Positions 18,854 to 27,476 of a stretch of 64,000 nt of DNA are shown piece by piece (position 1 is the first letter of the stretch; each line of letters begins with the position of its first letter). Position numbers and translations under genes: made by a program. The notes under the pieces were generated by a model. That model was given only the letters and a program-made list of their open reading frames with translations. It did no database searches and had not been told where the DNA came from. This DNA is from Pyrinomonadaceae bacterium MAG19_C2-C3 (GTDB taxonomy: Bacteria; Acidobacteriota; Blastocatellia; Pyrinomonadales; Pyrinomonadaceae): positions 1-64,000 of the forward strand of contig JANDLT010000004.1 in the NCBI GenBank assembly GCA_024330265.1. Direction: 5' to 3'.

Positions 18854-19938
18854 GCAACATTACGGCATATACTTATAACTTTTCTCTTCAATCTTGTCTT
18901 AAACGGGGGAATTTTTACCATTCTCGCGGCTTGGTCTCTCAATTCTGCGGAGGCGAACGGATTGCCGTAATCACGCCATCTCTCCGGCGCGTTTCTGTAT
19001 GAAATCCTGATGTCGTTTGTCACTTCTTCGCCTGTCGTGAAGTGTCCGAAGGAGTATGACCAATGTTTGATTTGCTCGTGACCGTTTTCTAACAACCGCT
19101 TTCTGTACTCCGCGAATAACGGCTGCAAATCGGTTCGCTCTGACAAGGAACACCTCGTTATGAACCGCGAGATGATGTCGGGAGTGCTTGGGTTGTAACC
19201 GCTAAAGTGGTAGAAGCACAAAGGCACTTCGTTACAACTTAACTTGCCATTTTGATTGTGGATGTGGCGACTGTGGATGTTCCAATAAGCGACATTGTAA
19301 CCGACACTTCGCTCGACATAGATGTTATCGAACAACGTTTGTGCGATGTCGATGAATTTCTGATCGACAAAATAAGCGGCGGTTGGTTCGATAAGACATT
19401 TGCTGTACAGCTTGCGATCCCACCAATCAAGAAATCGCAGGGTGTTCGGGCTGTCTTTAATTCCGATGAATCCTAAGTTGTACACCCCGCTTCGCATGAT
19501 GTGCGAATCGTCGGGCAGTTCACCGTCGTCCGGGTAATCAGTATCCAAGTGCGGCGTGAGAAGGATGTCGTGTGTGCTTAATTTTTGATACAGATTATCA
19601 AGGCTATTTGTGACCAAAATATCCGGGTCTAGGTAAAGGATTTCGGAGACTCCTTTTTCACGCAATAGATGTTTCAAGAAGGCGGCTTTGACGGCTGTGG
19701 ACAATTCGGTGATGTCGTACTTGAAACAAAAACCCGGCAAATCTGCGATTGATAGCTCGTGCAGACTCACGATTTCAAAAGCCTCATCCGCTGGATTGAT
19801 GAAGCCGTCATAATCGTCAATAAGCAACACGAAACATCTGTAATTCGGATGCACCGCGTGAAACGATTGCACAAGAGTTCTTGCGAATGCCAAATAATTT
19901 TTAGCAATGATCGTACACATTGCCCGGTGTTGCGTCAT
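18850..19938 (-). CDS. GT8-like nucleotide-sugar glycosyltransferase
   Basis: The 362-aa protein is GT-A type. It begins MTQHRAMCTIIAKNYLAFAR and contains YLDPDILVTNSL (about residues 97-108), whose D-x-D is the metal/nucleotide site, and SGVYNLGFIGIKDS with FYHFSGYNP. These are characteristic of GT8-like enzymes that attach sugars in polysaccharide loci. It overlaps its upstream neighbour by ATGA. The basic C-terminal end (FKTRLKRKVISICRNVA) could touch the membrane. Confidence 0.8.
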   Translation of the reverse strand: MTQHRAMCTIIAKNYLAFARTLVQSFHAVHPNYRCFVLLIDDYDGFINPADEAFEIVSLHELSIADLPGFCFKYDITELSTAVKAAFLKHLLREKGVSEILYLDPDILVTNSLDNLYQKLSTHDILLTPHLDTDYPDDGELPDDSHIMRSGVYNLGFIGIKDSPNTLRFLDWWDRKLYSKCLIEPTAAYFVDQKFIDIAQTLFDNIYVERSVGYNVAYWNIHSRHIHNQNGKLSCNEVPLCFYHFSGYNPSTPDIISRFITRCSLSERTDLQPLFAEYRKRLLENGHEQIKHWSYSFGHFTTGEEVTNDIRISYRNAPERWRDYGNPFASAELRDQAARMVKIPPFKTRLKRKVISICRNVA

Positions 19939-21209
19939 TTCTGTTCTTCCCCTCGCACCACCTGCGACCGCTTACTTTTCACCGAGTCTTGGAGTGCTTG
20001 ATGCAAGCGCGCTTCGAGCCGATCAATGCCATGCTTCAAGCTCCATTTTTGGCGTACATGTTGAGCGGCATTTTCTCCTAAACTTTGTCTCAGCGTCGCG
20101 TCCGACAATAAACTTTTAATAGCCGATGCGATTGCTTCAGGTTCACGATCAACCAACAATCCGTTGACGCCGTCTTGAATTGTTTCGCGTATTCCACCCT
20201 CGGCAACGGCGACGACCGGCGTGCCGCAAGCATTCGCTTCGAGCGGCGCGTAGCCGAATGGTTCGAGGCGCGATGTGTAAAGCATCAGGGAAGCACGATT
20301 GAGAGTATCAACCAATTCCGCATCGGAAATACGCATTTTGATTTGCAGTTCAACATTTGCTTCTTTTGCCACAGTAAGCATTTGATCTTTATAAACAGTG
20401 TTACCTGAGTTACTAATCCAAACCAGCGGCGGTCTTGGTGCGGTGAGCAGAGCAATTGATTTAATCGCTAAGTCAATCCCCTTGATGGAATCAAAGGAGC
20501 CGAGACCGACGATAAATCGTTCGCGTTCTTTATGTTGTTGCTGAAACAACGAAGTATCAACGCCCAGATAACAGACCTTGGCATCGTAGTCATAGGCACG
20601 TAGAACGCTTTCGCGGCTGAAGTAGGTGTTAACTAAAATCATGTCGCACGAGTGCGCGTTGATCCATTCTTCTTTGGCTTGGAGGCGCATGAATTGAAGG
20701 CGTGGCAACTCTTTCATAAATCGTCCGAACCGTTTATAAAGCGCGTTCGACTCGCTCCCGACTTTGGCGATCCACGGCAGCGTCGGCTGTGCTTCATAAA
20801 GCGGGCGAAACGGTTCTTGTAAATACATCACCGTCGGAATTTGTACATGACGCATGACGAACGGCATGTAATAGAGAACAGAACCGTTGGCGAACAACAG
20901 ATCGAAGTCTTTGGCTTGAATCTCGTTTGCACACTGACGGCACGCCTCATCAAACGCGCGCAGATGGCGCACGGAGTTACGGTATTCGTCAACCAATCTT
21001 CCGCCGCGAGTCGGCAATTTACTCGCGTGCCAGCGAAAAGGAACTACATGCTCAGGAACTAATTCTCGAAGCGGCAAGTAGTCCCTATCCGATGTATCAA
21101 GACACCACGCCTCTACGGTATGTTTTCGTTCAACTAACCCGCGAACATGATCGAACAACGCCCGCTTCGCGCCGCCACTCGGCAGGTTATGCCACACCGC
21201 GATTTTCAT
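19935..21209 (-). CDS. Glycosyltransferase, GT4 family
   Basis: The 424-aa protein has the N-terminal loop HNLPSGGAKRALFDHVRGLV, the donor entry FIVGLGSFDSIKGIDLAIKS and the E-x7-E motif in SRLEPFGYAPLEANACGTPV followed by AEGGIRETI. The extended middle section (about residues 130-190) holds NTYFSRESVLRAYDYD, typical of GT4. The stop codon overlaps the downstream start. It probably adds an early sugar after initiation, but order cannot be fixed from sequence. Confidence 0.88.
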   Translation of the reverse strand: MKIAVWHNLPSGGAKRALFDHVRGLVERKHTVEAWCLDTSDRDYLPLRELVPEHVVPFRWHASKLPTRGGRLVDEYRNSVRHLRAFDEACRQCANEIQAKDFDLLFANGSVLYYMPFVMRHVQIPTVMYLQEPFRPLYEAQPTLPWIAKVGSESNALYKRFGRFMKELPRLQFMRLQAKEEWINAHSCDMILVNTYFSRESVLRAYDYDAKVCYLGVDTSLFQQQHKERERFIVGLGSFDSIKGIDLAIKSIALLTAPRPPLVWISNSGNTVYKDQMLTVAKEANVELQIKMRISDAELVDTLNRASLMLYTSRLEPFGYAPLEANACGTPVVAVAEGGIRETIQDGVNGLLVDREPEAIASAIKSLLSDATLRQSLGENAAQHVRQKWSLKHGIDRLEARLHQALQDSVKSKRSQVVRGEEQK

Positions 21210-21298
21210 CTATCGAAACCCGGTTTGAACATCGCTTGATTCGCTTCGCACCTTCGCCATCACAATACATAAACATGAGTTCAGGTTTGAGCCGGTAG

Positions 21299-22093
21299 TC
21301 ACGGTGCTAAATCAATGACGGAGATTAACTCTGTCGGTACTTGCTTAATGGAAATTTTATGAAGCACCTTGAGGAAAAGGGTTTTCAGTGCTTTGTTGTA
21401 AGAAGCTTGCATGTTCGGCAATTTACGGTTTCTTAAATCTTTCGCCGTGCTTTTCAAAGCGCGAAGATAAATCGAAGGTTCGTAATCAATCGGCGTGCTT
21501 TCATCCTGCGATTCAAGCAGCATGTTTTCGATTAACTGTTTGAAAGGAATAAACCCGTGAAAGTAAGTGTCAATTCTTGACGGCTTGATTATAGAAATCA
21601 ACTTTCTAAACGAATCTTCTGTGTAATACCTGAGATGCGTTGGGTCGGTGTATTGAATGAAAGTCAAGCCGTACAACGCACCGAAGGTTTCGTCTTTGAG
21701 TGGCACGACAGTAATCAATCGCTTGGTAGTTACCCGCGCTAATTCTTGAATAGCCGCTTCATCATCCACATGCTCTAAAACATCGAAGCAGTAAGTACAA
21801 TCAAAACTTTTGCTCTCAAAAGGCAAATCGGTAATATCGCCTTGAACATAATTGCTCGACGAGTTGCGATTGCGTGCGATGCTAAGGAACTCGGCAAACT
21901 TGTCAACGCCTGTAACACTGTAGCCCCTACTGGCAACGAAGTCTGTATAACCGCCGCCGCTACATCCGGCATCCAAGATTTTTTTTCCTTCGAGCAGATT
22001 GCTCAGGTAGTAGAGCCGTTCTGGATTGAGGTCACCTGTAATCGAAGCCCAGCCATACTTTTGTGCATTTTCGATTGAATAGAATTGATCCAT
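21299..22093 (-). CDS. SAM-dependent methyltransferase (Methyltransf_11-like)
   Basis: The 264-aa protein has motif I ILDAGCSGGGYTDFVASRG (about residues 36-54), the acidic residue in VTGVDKF, and FDCTYCFDVLEHVDDEAAIQ, the hallmark of class I enzymes acting on small molecules or sugars. It lies next to wzt. In ABC-dependent O-antigen export a methyltransferase often caps the non-reducing end and so sets chain length, recognised by the Wzt C-terminal domain. That role is inferred from position only. Confidence 0.8.
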   Translation of the reverse strand: MDQFYSIENAQKYGWASITGDLNPERLYYLSNLLEGKKILDAGCSGGGYTDFVASRGYSVTGVDKFAEFLSIARNRNSSSNYVQGDITDLPFESKSFDCTYCFDVLEHVDDEAAIQELARVTTKRLITVVPLKDETFGALYGLTFIQYTDPTHLRYYTEDSFRKLISIIKPSRIDTYFHGFIPFKQLIENMLLESQDESTPIDYEPSIYLRALKSTAKDLRNRKLPNMQASYNKALKTLFLKVLHKISIKQVPTELISVIDLAP

Positions 22094-22139
22094 AAATACC
22101 CGTCACGCTACTTGGAGTTAAGCAAACTCGTATAGAAAG

Positions 22140-23432
22140 TTAAGCTTGCTGTAAATGAAGCAGTTGACCTTGCTTTCCGTTCACCTTCGATTCGTCGTTG
22201 ACTTCATTCCAATCCAAAAGCGGTGTCACTACGCCTAGCCTTCCGTCACGCATAACCGTCGCGTGGTTGCCCAAATCCACGACTAAGAAGCCCACTTGAT
22301 TTTCGCTTATGTCATACAACTTGACACCGGGGGTGAGCGTTCCAACAAGAAGCGTGTAAGAAGCTGGCGCAAGAAAGTTTGCCGGAATTTCGATTCGGTA
22401 ACGGTGACGCCCCTTTTCTAAAAAGATGTATCTTTGCACCGCATCACTGTTGGCGGTGGTAAAAACGTTGATGCCTTCTTGATTGGTAACCCGGATGGCA
22501 ACCAGAACATCACGAAATTGTTGGGTCGCATACACGCTAAGGTTAATGCTGAACGGTTCGGTCGAATTCACGCTGGCGGTAGCTATATCATTATTAGTTT
22601 TGACGGTGATTTCCTCCAAATAAACACCCGGCTCTTGGGGGATGACGGTCGTTCTTTTCCAATAACCTTGAAGAGAATCATTCACCGAAAGATATTCTTG
22701 AAGCACGGTATCCACGTCACCGGCTTTCATGACGCGACCTTGATTAAGTAGAACCGCCCTGTGACAAAGACTTTTGACAACACTCGTGTTATGGCTGACG
22801 ACGATAATCGTGCGACCCTCTTTAGCAACGTCACTCATCTTTCCGATGCACTTCTTTTGAAAAGGGGCATCACCGACAGCCAGCACCTCGTCAACAATTA
22901 AAATCTCCGGCTCCAAATGCGCGGCGACGGCAAACGCCAAACGCACATACATGCCGCTCGAATACCGTTTGACGGGCGTATCGAGAAACTTTGCGATTTC
23001 GGCAAATTCGACAATCGCGTCGAAGCGGCGTTTGATTTCGGCGCGACTCATGCCGAGAATCGCGCCGTTTAAGTAGATGTTTTCCCTACCCGTAAGTTCA
23101 GGGTGAAAGCCCGTGCCGACTTCTAAAAGTGAACCGACTCTGCCGTAGAGTTTGACTTCACCGGAAGTCGGTTCGGTGATTTGGCTGAGGATTTTAAGCA
23201 GTGTGCTTTTGCCCGCGCCGTTGCGCCCGATGATGCCGACCACTTCGCCGCGCTTGATGTCGAACGAAACATCTTTGAGTGCTTGAAAAGCCTTCGTCTT
23301 CGTGCGCTCGAACGGATGCCGGAGGCGATGCAGCATGGTTTCGGCAACCGTCCCATGCTGCTCTGTGTTGGAAGAGATTTGGTAAATCTTCGAGAGGTCG
23401 CGCACTGAAACCGCAAGTTCACTAGATGACAT
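22140..23432 (-). CDS. wzt: Polysaccharide ABC exporter ATPase (Wzt-like)
   Basis: The 430-aa protein (ATG at 23432 with GAGGAAG before it) has Walker A GRNGAGKSTLLKIL, the signature YSSGMYVRLAFAVA, Walker B EILIVDEVLAVGD and the switch His in IIVVSHNTSV. Residues about 255-410 form a C-terminal beta-sandwich of the Wzt carbohydrate-binding type (ITVKTNNDIATASVN..., FFEKGRHRYRIEIP-like strands). It powers export of a lipid-linked polysaccharide across the inner membrane and may select modified chain ends. The gene overlaps the permease gene by 11 bp. Confidence 0.92.
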   Translation of the reverse strand: MSSSELAVSVRDLSKIYQISSNTEQHGTVAETMLHRLRHPFERTKTKAFQALKDVSFDIKRGEVVGIIGRNGAGKSTLLKILSQITEPTSGEVKLYGRVGSLLEVGTGFHPELTGRENIYLNGAILGMSRAEIKRRFDAIVEFAEIAKFLDTPVKRYSSGMYVRLAFAVAAHLEPEILIVDEVLAVGDAPFQKKCIGKMSDVAKEGRTIIVVSHNTSVVKSLCHRAVLLNQGRVMKAGDVDTVLQEYLSVNDSLQGYWKRTTVIPQEPGVYLEEITVKTNNDIATASVNSTEPFSINLSVYATQQFRDVLVAIRVTNQEGINVFTTANSDAVQRYIFLEKGRHRYRIEIPANFLAPASYTLLVGTLTPGVKLYDISENQVGFLVVDLGNHATVMRDGRLGVVTPLLDWNEVNDESKVNGKQGQLLHLQQA

Positions 23433-24309
23433 CGGCAAACTTCCTCTCCATGCGCTTAAAAGCAAACGCTCCGCCGATAAAAACGACACCCACGACGATT
23501 ATTGTGCCGAGCATATATTTCCATGAGACTTGACCCGTGCCGAGCAATGACCAACGAAAAGCCTCGATTAAATTAGCCATCGGATTAAGCAGATATAGCG
23601 GGCGCAAATGTTCGGGGACGGCGACCGTCGCATAAGCGACAGGGCTGGCGTATAAAGTCATTTGCACCATCACCGGCAGGATGTGCAGCACATCGCGGTA
23701 AGTCACGGCGAGTGCCGCCGCAGTCAAACCGATTCCTAGTGCCAGCAGGGTAATCAACAACATCCAGAGCGGTAATAACAGAAGACCGATGCCGGGTGTG
23801 ATGTGATAGAAAAACATTAGTGCCACCATGACGACTGTTGCGACGATGAAATCAAGCAAGGTCGAGAAGACACCAGATAAGGGCAGAATCAATCTTGGAA
23901 AATATACTTTTGAGATTAGCTGTGAGTTGCCGGTTAATGAAACGCTGGCGCGCGATACCGTCGTGCTAAACAGATTCCAGCTAAGCAATCCCGCGTAAGA
24001 GAAAACAAAGTAGGGAGTTCCGCCGCTCGGCAGTTTTGCGACTGCTCCGAACACGAAAGCAAATATCCCGGCGGCTATCAAAGGTTGCAGCACGACCCAC
24101 CCCACGCCGAGCGCGGTCTGACGATAGCGCAAGGTGACATCGCGCCGGGCAAGCGTCAGTAATAAATCCTTGAATCGCCATATTTGCTCAAGCTGAAGGG
24201 CTTGCCAGCCGGAGGTCGGCTTGATTATTAAGTACGGTTCTTTTTGCGTAAGCGGCGCATCGGTACGATTAGCGGCGTAAAGCGCGGTCGTGCTTCCTTC
24301 GTTTAACAT
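23422..24309 (-). CDS. wzm: Polysaccharide ABC exporter permease (Wzm-like)
   Basis: The 295-aa ABC-2 permease has six membrane segments. The N-terminal cytosolic stretch PTSGWQALQLEQIWRFKDLL and RRDVTLRYRQTALGVGWVVL precede the first segment, as in Wzm/KpsM/TagG proteins. SNRSSVVL-type loops are replaced here by TVSRASVSLTGNSQLISKVYFPRLILPL, the conserved coupling region. With Wzt it forms the channel for the lipid-linked glycan. The ATG at 24309 is preferred to a TTG one codon earlier. Confidence 0.92.
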   Translation of the reverse strand: MLNEGSTTALYAANRTDAPLTQKEPYLIIKPTSGWQALQLEQIWRFKDLLLTLARRDVTLRYRQTALGVGWVVLQPLIAAGIFAFVFGAVAKLPSGGTPYFVFSYAGLLSWNLFSTTVSRASVSLTGNSQLISKVYFPRLILPLSGVFSTLLDFIVATVVMVALMFFYHITPGIGLLLLPLWMLLITLLALGIGLTAAALAVTYRDVLHILPVMVQMTLYASPVAYATVAVPEHLRPLYLLNPMANLIEAFRWSLLGTGQVSWKYMLGTIIVVGVVFIGGAFAFKRMERKFADVI

Positions 24310-24362
24310 CAAATTTTTCGCGGTATCCTAATCTAAATATCCGAATTAAATGACAACTTCTG

Positions 24363-25688
24363 CTATGACTTTTGCACCTCGAAATCATCGAGCCAGACGC
24401 GCCCAAAAATCGGACACGGAGCAGCGCACCCTTCGCGCGCAAGCGTCACGACGACGGCTTGCGCGGTTGGCGACGTGGTGAAGTCAACGACATAAGGTTT
24501 CCAGTCGGCTGTTCCCGAAGGCAAAGGCGGCGACTGGGCAAGCGTGAGAGTCGGTGTTGCCGCGTCGGTGACGGTAACCAGTGGCAAGCCGCCCGATACG
24601 ATTTCTTGCGTGCGGGCGATGAACGATAAGCGGTAACGTGTGTCCGGTTCGACGATGAATAACTGCGATAAATTATTGCCGCCGAAATCCCCGCCCCACC
24701 TGATAACGACACTGCGCTTACCTTCGCTTTTGACGCTCGAATCAACCGAAACTTGCGGTGAGCCGCCACTGCCCGCGATGCGCCAACCAAATAACGTGGC
24801 ACCGCGTTTTAATTCACTTTCAAACCCACCGTTACTAATCGTGTCCATACCGTTTAACGTCACGCCTTGCCGCTTCAACGATAAATCACGGGCGAGCCGA
24901 AAGTTCTTTGTTTCAAAGAGGCGGGTCAAAAGCCCTTGCATCGCGTTTTCAGAAACACTCCGTGCCTGTTCGTACAGGCTGAGTGCCTCAGCCGTGTTGC
25001 CCTGCGCCACGAGAAAATTTGCCAGCGCGAGGCGCGCCTCATCGGTTTGCGGTTGAAGCAGTTCGACGGTTGTCGCGGCATCTCTACCCGAAGACCGCCA
25101 CGCGAGATTTATCGTATAGGCGGCTAATGCCGGGTCGCTTGCCGCCGCGCGTCGCAGTTCTTCAAACGCCGCCGCTTGATTTCCTTCGCGCAACAGAACA
25201 TTGCCGAGTTGCCAGTGAGCTTCGGCGTAATACGGAGCGTAAATAATCGCTTGTTCAAAAGCATACCGCGCCGCCGTCGCATCGCCCGACTTATCACGCA
25301 ACCTGCCGAGTGCCACCCACAAACCGAAATCTTCGGGACGTAAATTGACGGCGCGCTCGATGAACCTCATCGCGGCTTGTGTATCATCACCCGCTTCACT
25401 GGCTTGCGCGGCAGCGATGTATGCCCATGGATTTGCGGCATCGTGTTCGATGGCTTTGGTGATTGCCGTCTGCAACGAAACGCCGTTTTCCGCCGACACC
25501 GCGTTCAGATTATCTTGCAATTCCTGCGCGGCATACTGTGAATATGTGCGCGATAATCCGGTGCGCGCGCTGCTCCACACACCGAAACACAGAAGCGCGA
25601 AACAACATGCCGCACCTATCACAGATGTGATTCGCATCTTGCTTTGTTGACTATCGTTTAGAAGACTGTCAGATGCGTTTGATGTCAT
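24363..25688 (-). CDS. Membrane-anchored TPR protein with sugar-binding-like tail
   Basis: The 441-aa protein has an N-terminal membrane segment (ITSVIGAACCFALLCFGVWS, about residues 20-39). TPR repeats follow over about residues 70-260 (AAMRFIERAVNLRPEDFGLW, ARYAFEQAIIYAPYYAEAHW and similar). A beta-rich tail from about residue 285 opens NGGFESELKRGATLFGWRI and resembles CBM_4_9-like domains of exopolysaccharide proteins. It faces the periplasm. Such TPR proteins accompany O-antigen ligase-like genes in exopolysaccharide loci and probably organise assembly or export. It sits between the ABC exporter and the ligase, with a MITE-like element just upstream. Confidence 0.75.
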   Translation of the reverse strand: MTSNASDSLLNDSQQSKMRITSVIGAACCFALLCFGVWSSARTGLSRTYSQYAAQELQDNLNAVSAENGVSLQTAITKAIEHDAANPWAYIAAAQASEAGDDTQAAMRFIERAVNLRPEDFGLWVALGRLRDKSGDATAARYAFEQAIIYAPYYAEAHWQLGNVLLREGNQAAAFEELRRAAASDPALAAYTINLAWRSSGRDAATTVELLQPQTDEARLALANFLVAQGNTAEALSLYEQARSVSENAMQGLLTRLFETKNFRLARDLSLKRQGVTLNGMDTISNGGFESELKRGATLFGWRIAGSGGSPQVSVDSSVKSEGKRSVVIRWGGDFGGNNLSQLFIVEPDTRYRLSFIARTQEIVSGGLPLVTVTDAATPTLTLAQSPPLPSGTADWKPYVVDFTTSPTAQAVVVTLAREGCAAPCPIFGRVWLDDFEVQKS

Positions 25689-25689
25689 A

Positions 25690-25913
25690 TCATTTACTCA
25701 CCCTACGCAGCGAGTGAAGTTTTGCGGCTGTGCCGCCTGATGTGCGGAAAGGCTGTGCCTTTCCGATTCGCCCGGAGAGTTATGGCGGCTGCGCCGCCCG
25801 CGTTCGAGGCGCAGCCTCGAAGAAGTTAAATGTTGCGGCGGTGAGGCGAAGCCCCACCGCACATCAGGCGGCAGAGCCGCAAAATACTTACGCTGCGTAA
25901 GGTGAGTCATTTA
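25690..25913. mobile_element. MITE-like element, copy A
   Basis: The element spans 25697-25906 (210 bp). It begins CTCACCCTACGCAGCG and ends CGCTGCGTAAGGTGAG, and is flanked by a perfect 7-bp direct repeat TCATTTA (25690-25696, 25907-25913). Inside, 28-nt arms at 25730-25757 and 25857-25884 pair almost perfectly, and between them lie further small hairpins. The interior differs from copies B-D although the ends match. There is no ORF of coding character and no transposase, so it would have to move in trans. Confidence 0.85.
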
Positions 25914-25928
25914 ATGTCAAATCGCGGT

Positions 25929-27476
25929 TCATGATTTAACACCCAATTTGACACCCGATGCATCATCACTAAATTGATTACCGGCTGTGACCTGAACAAT
26001 CGCAATCACGATTAGAGCGATGAATACCGTCGCGTTGACCGTCGTATGCAAACCGAACTCGACAAGGCTATGCACTGAAACTCCGAGCATTCCGATGAGC
26101 GCGCCCCAACATGCTCCGCGCTGAAACGAATCGGAAGCACGAAAGTTTGAACGCGCCCGCTTGACGAAGTACAGGACGAAGGCAAGCAGGAACAAAATCC
26201 CGACTACGCCGCCACCCGCGAGAGCTTCGAGATAATCATTGTGGGCTTGCAGGACAATCGCGCTTCCGGCGGCATCGTGATACGGCGTGATGGCGATAAA
26301 GTAAGCTCCGAAGCCGCTTCCGAGAAACGGATGAGCTTTGATTAGTTGCCACGTTGAACGCCAGATGTCGGCACGGCTCGAACCGCTTCTATCAATCTGA
26401 ACCGCGACTTCCGTCCCATTGCCGGTGAAATCGCTTTGCACATTCTCCACCCGTTGCGTCAACCGTTCACCGCCGACCCACGCGACGCCGAACACGATGA
26501 CGCAGAGAAACGCCGTGATTAAAACTCCCCGCGAGGCATTCACCACCCACGGTTTTTGCCACCATTTCGCCCTTGATTCGCGCCCGTAGTTTTCGCTCCC
26601 GTCGAAATTTTGACGCGACTTCCTGCGTGACTTCTTTCCATGCTTCAAAGTTTTTAACCAGAGTGCTAAGGCGCACAGAATCTGACAGAACATCGCCAGA
26701 ATCCCGCCGCGTGAATTACATGCGATAAGCGCAATCCATAACGGAATAGTGCCGGACAGGTAAATCAACAATCGCTCGCGCTGAATATTGGTGACGATAA
26801 GCCCAAGACCCAACCCGAAAGCTTGTTCCATCAAATACGCGAAATGATTGCGGTTGATGAATTGCGCGTAAGTCGCCTCGCCATACCTCGCGGGCGGCAC
26901 GAAAAAATACGCCTCATTAAATCCGGTTGTTTGCCGGAACAATCCGAACAACGCGCTGGTGATGCCGGTTGCCAGAACCGTGAATACCAGCATTTGAAGC
27001 CGCCGCTTGTTCGTCGTATAGCGAACTAACAGCACACCGAAAACAATCAGCGCGAGTAATCGCCAGAAAAATCGTTTCGTTTCATATACATCGGCACTTA
27101 TCGTCACCGGCAAATCAATCAACCCGGCGGCATCACGGCTGCCCGTCAGAATGATTTGAAGCAAACTGAACAGCGCGAGACCGAGCAACGGCACAAACAC
27201 TTTATGCTCATCTTTGAACCATGTCCGGCTGAAAAAACCTTCGATAATCCACAGGGTACCGAGACTAAAAACCGCGCACTCAAACGCGATTTGCCACACG
27301 ATGCGCGTCGTTCCGTAAGGCACGGCGACGAGTGGAATCAACGCCAGCGTCGCAAAAAAAATGATGCTGTCAAACGTGCTGACTCTATTGCCGGGAAAAG
27401 CGGTTTCCCCTTCTTCTTCCGCGTGGACACTGCGCCGACGACGATGGCTTGCGGTTCTTGAGCGATTGGATGTCAT
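25929..27476 (-). CDS. O-antigen ligase/polymerase-like membrane protein (Wzy_C)
   Basis: The 515-aa protein has about 12 hydrophobic segments. The Wzy_C-type periplasmic loop includes SRADIWRSTWQLIKAHPFLGSGFGAYF and QAHNDYLEALAGGGVVGILF, where the R..W..I..HP..G.G and H-N-x-x-L-E motifs are diagnostic. Family members transfer lipid-linked glycan to an acceptor or polymerise repeat units in the periplasm. The N-terminus is basic and cytosolic (SHRRRRSVHAEEEGE). Its start overlaps the stop of the WecA-like gene by ATGA. It may act as ligase while the 5558-6958 product is the polymerase, or the reverse. Confidence 0.85.
   Translation of the reverse strand: MTSNRSRTASHRRRRSVHAEEEGETAFPGNRVSTFDSIIFFATLALIPLVAVPYGTTRIVWQIAFECAVFSLGTLWIIEGFFSRTWFKDEHKVFVPLLGLALFSLLQIILTGSRDAAGLIDLPVTISADVYETKRFFWRLLALIVFGVLLVRYTTNKRRLQMLVFTVLATGITSALFGLFRQTTGFNEAYFFVPPARYGEATYAQFINRNHFAYLMEQAFGLGLGLIVTNIQRERLLIYLSGTIPLWIALIACNSRGGILAMFCQILCALALWLKTLKHGKKSRRKSRQNFDGSENYGRESRAKWWQKPWVVNASRGVLITAFLCVIVFGVAWVGGERLTQRVENVQSDFTGNGTEVAVQIDRSGSSRADIWRSTWQLIKAHPFLGSGFGAYFIAITPYHDAAGSAIVLQAHNDYLEALAGGGVVGILFLLAFVLYFVKRARSNFRASDSFQRGACWGALIGMLGVSVHSLVEFGLHTTVNATVFIALIVIAIVQVTAGNQFSDDASGVKLGVKS

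Noticed and set aside
25698-25910. 70-aa ORF on MITE copy A
   Set aside because: It follows the hairpin array with no coding character.
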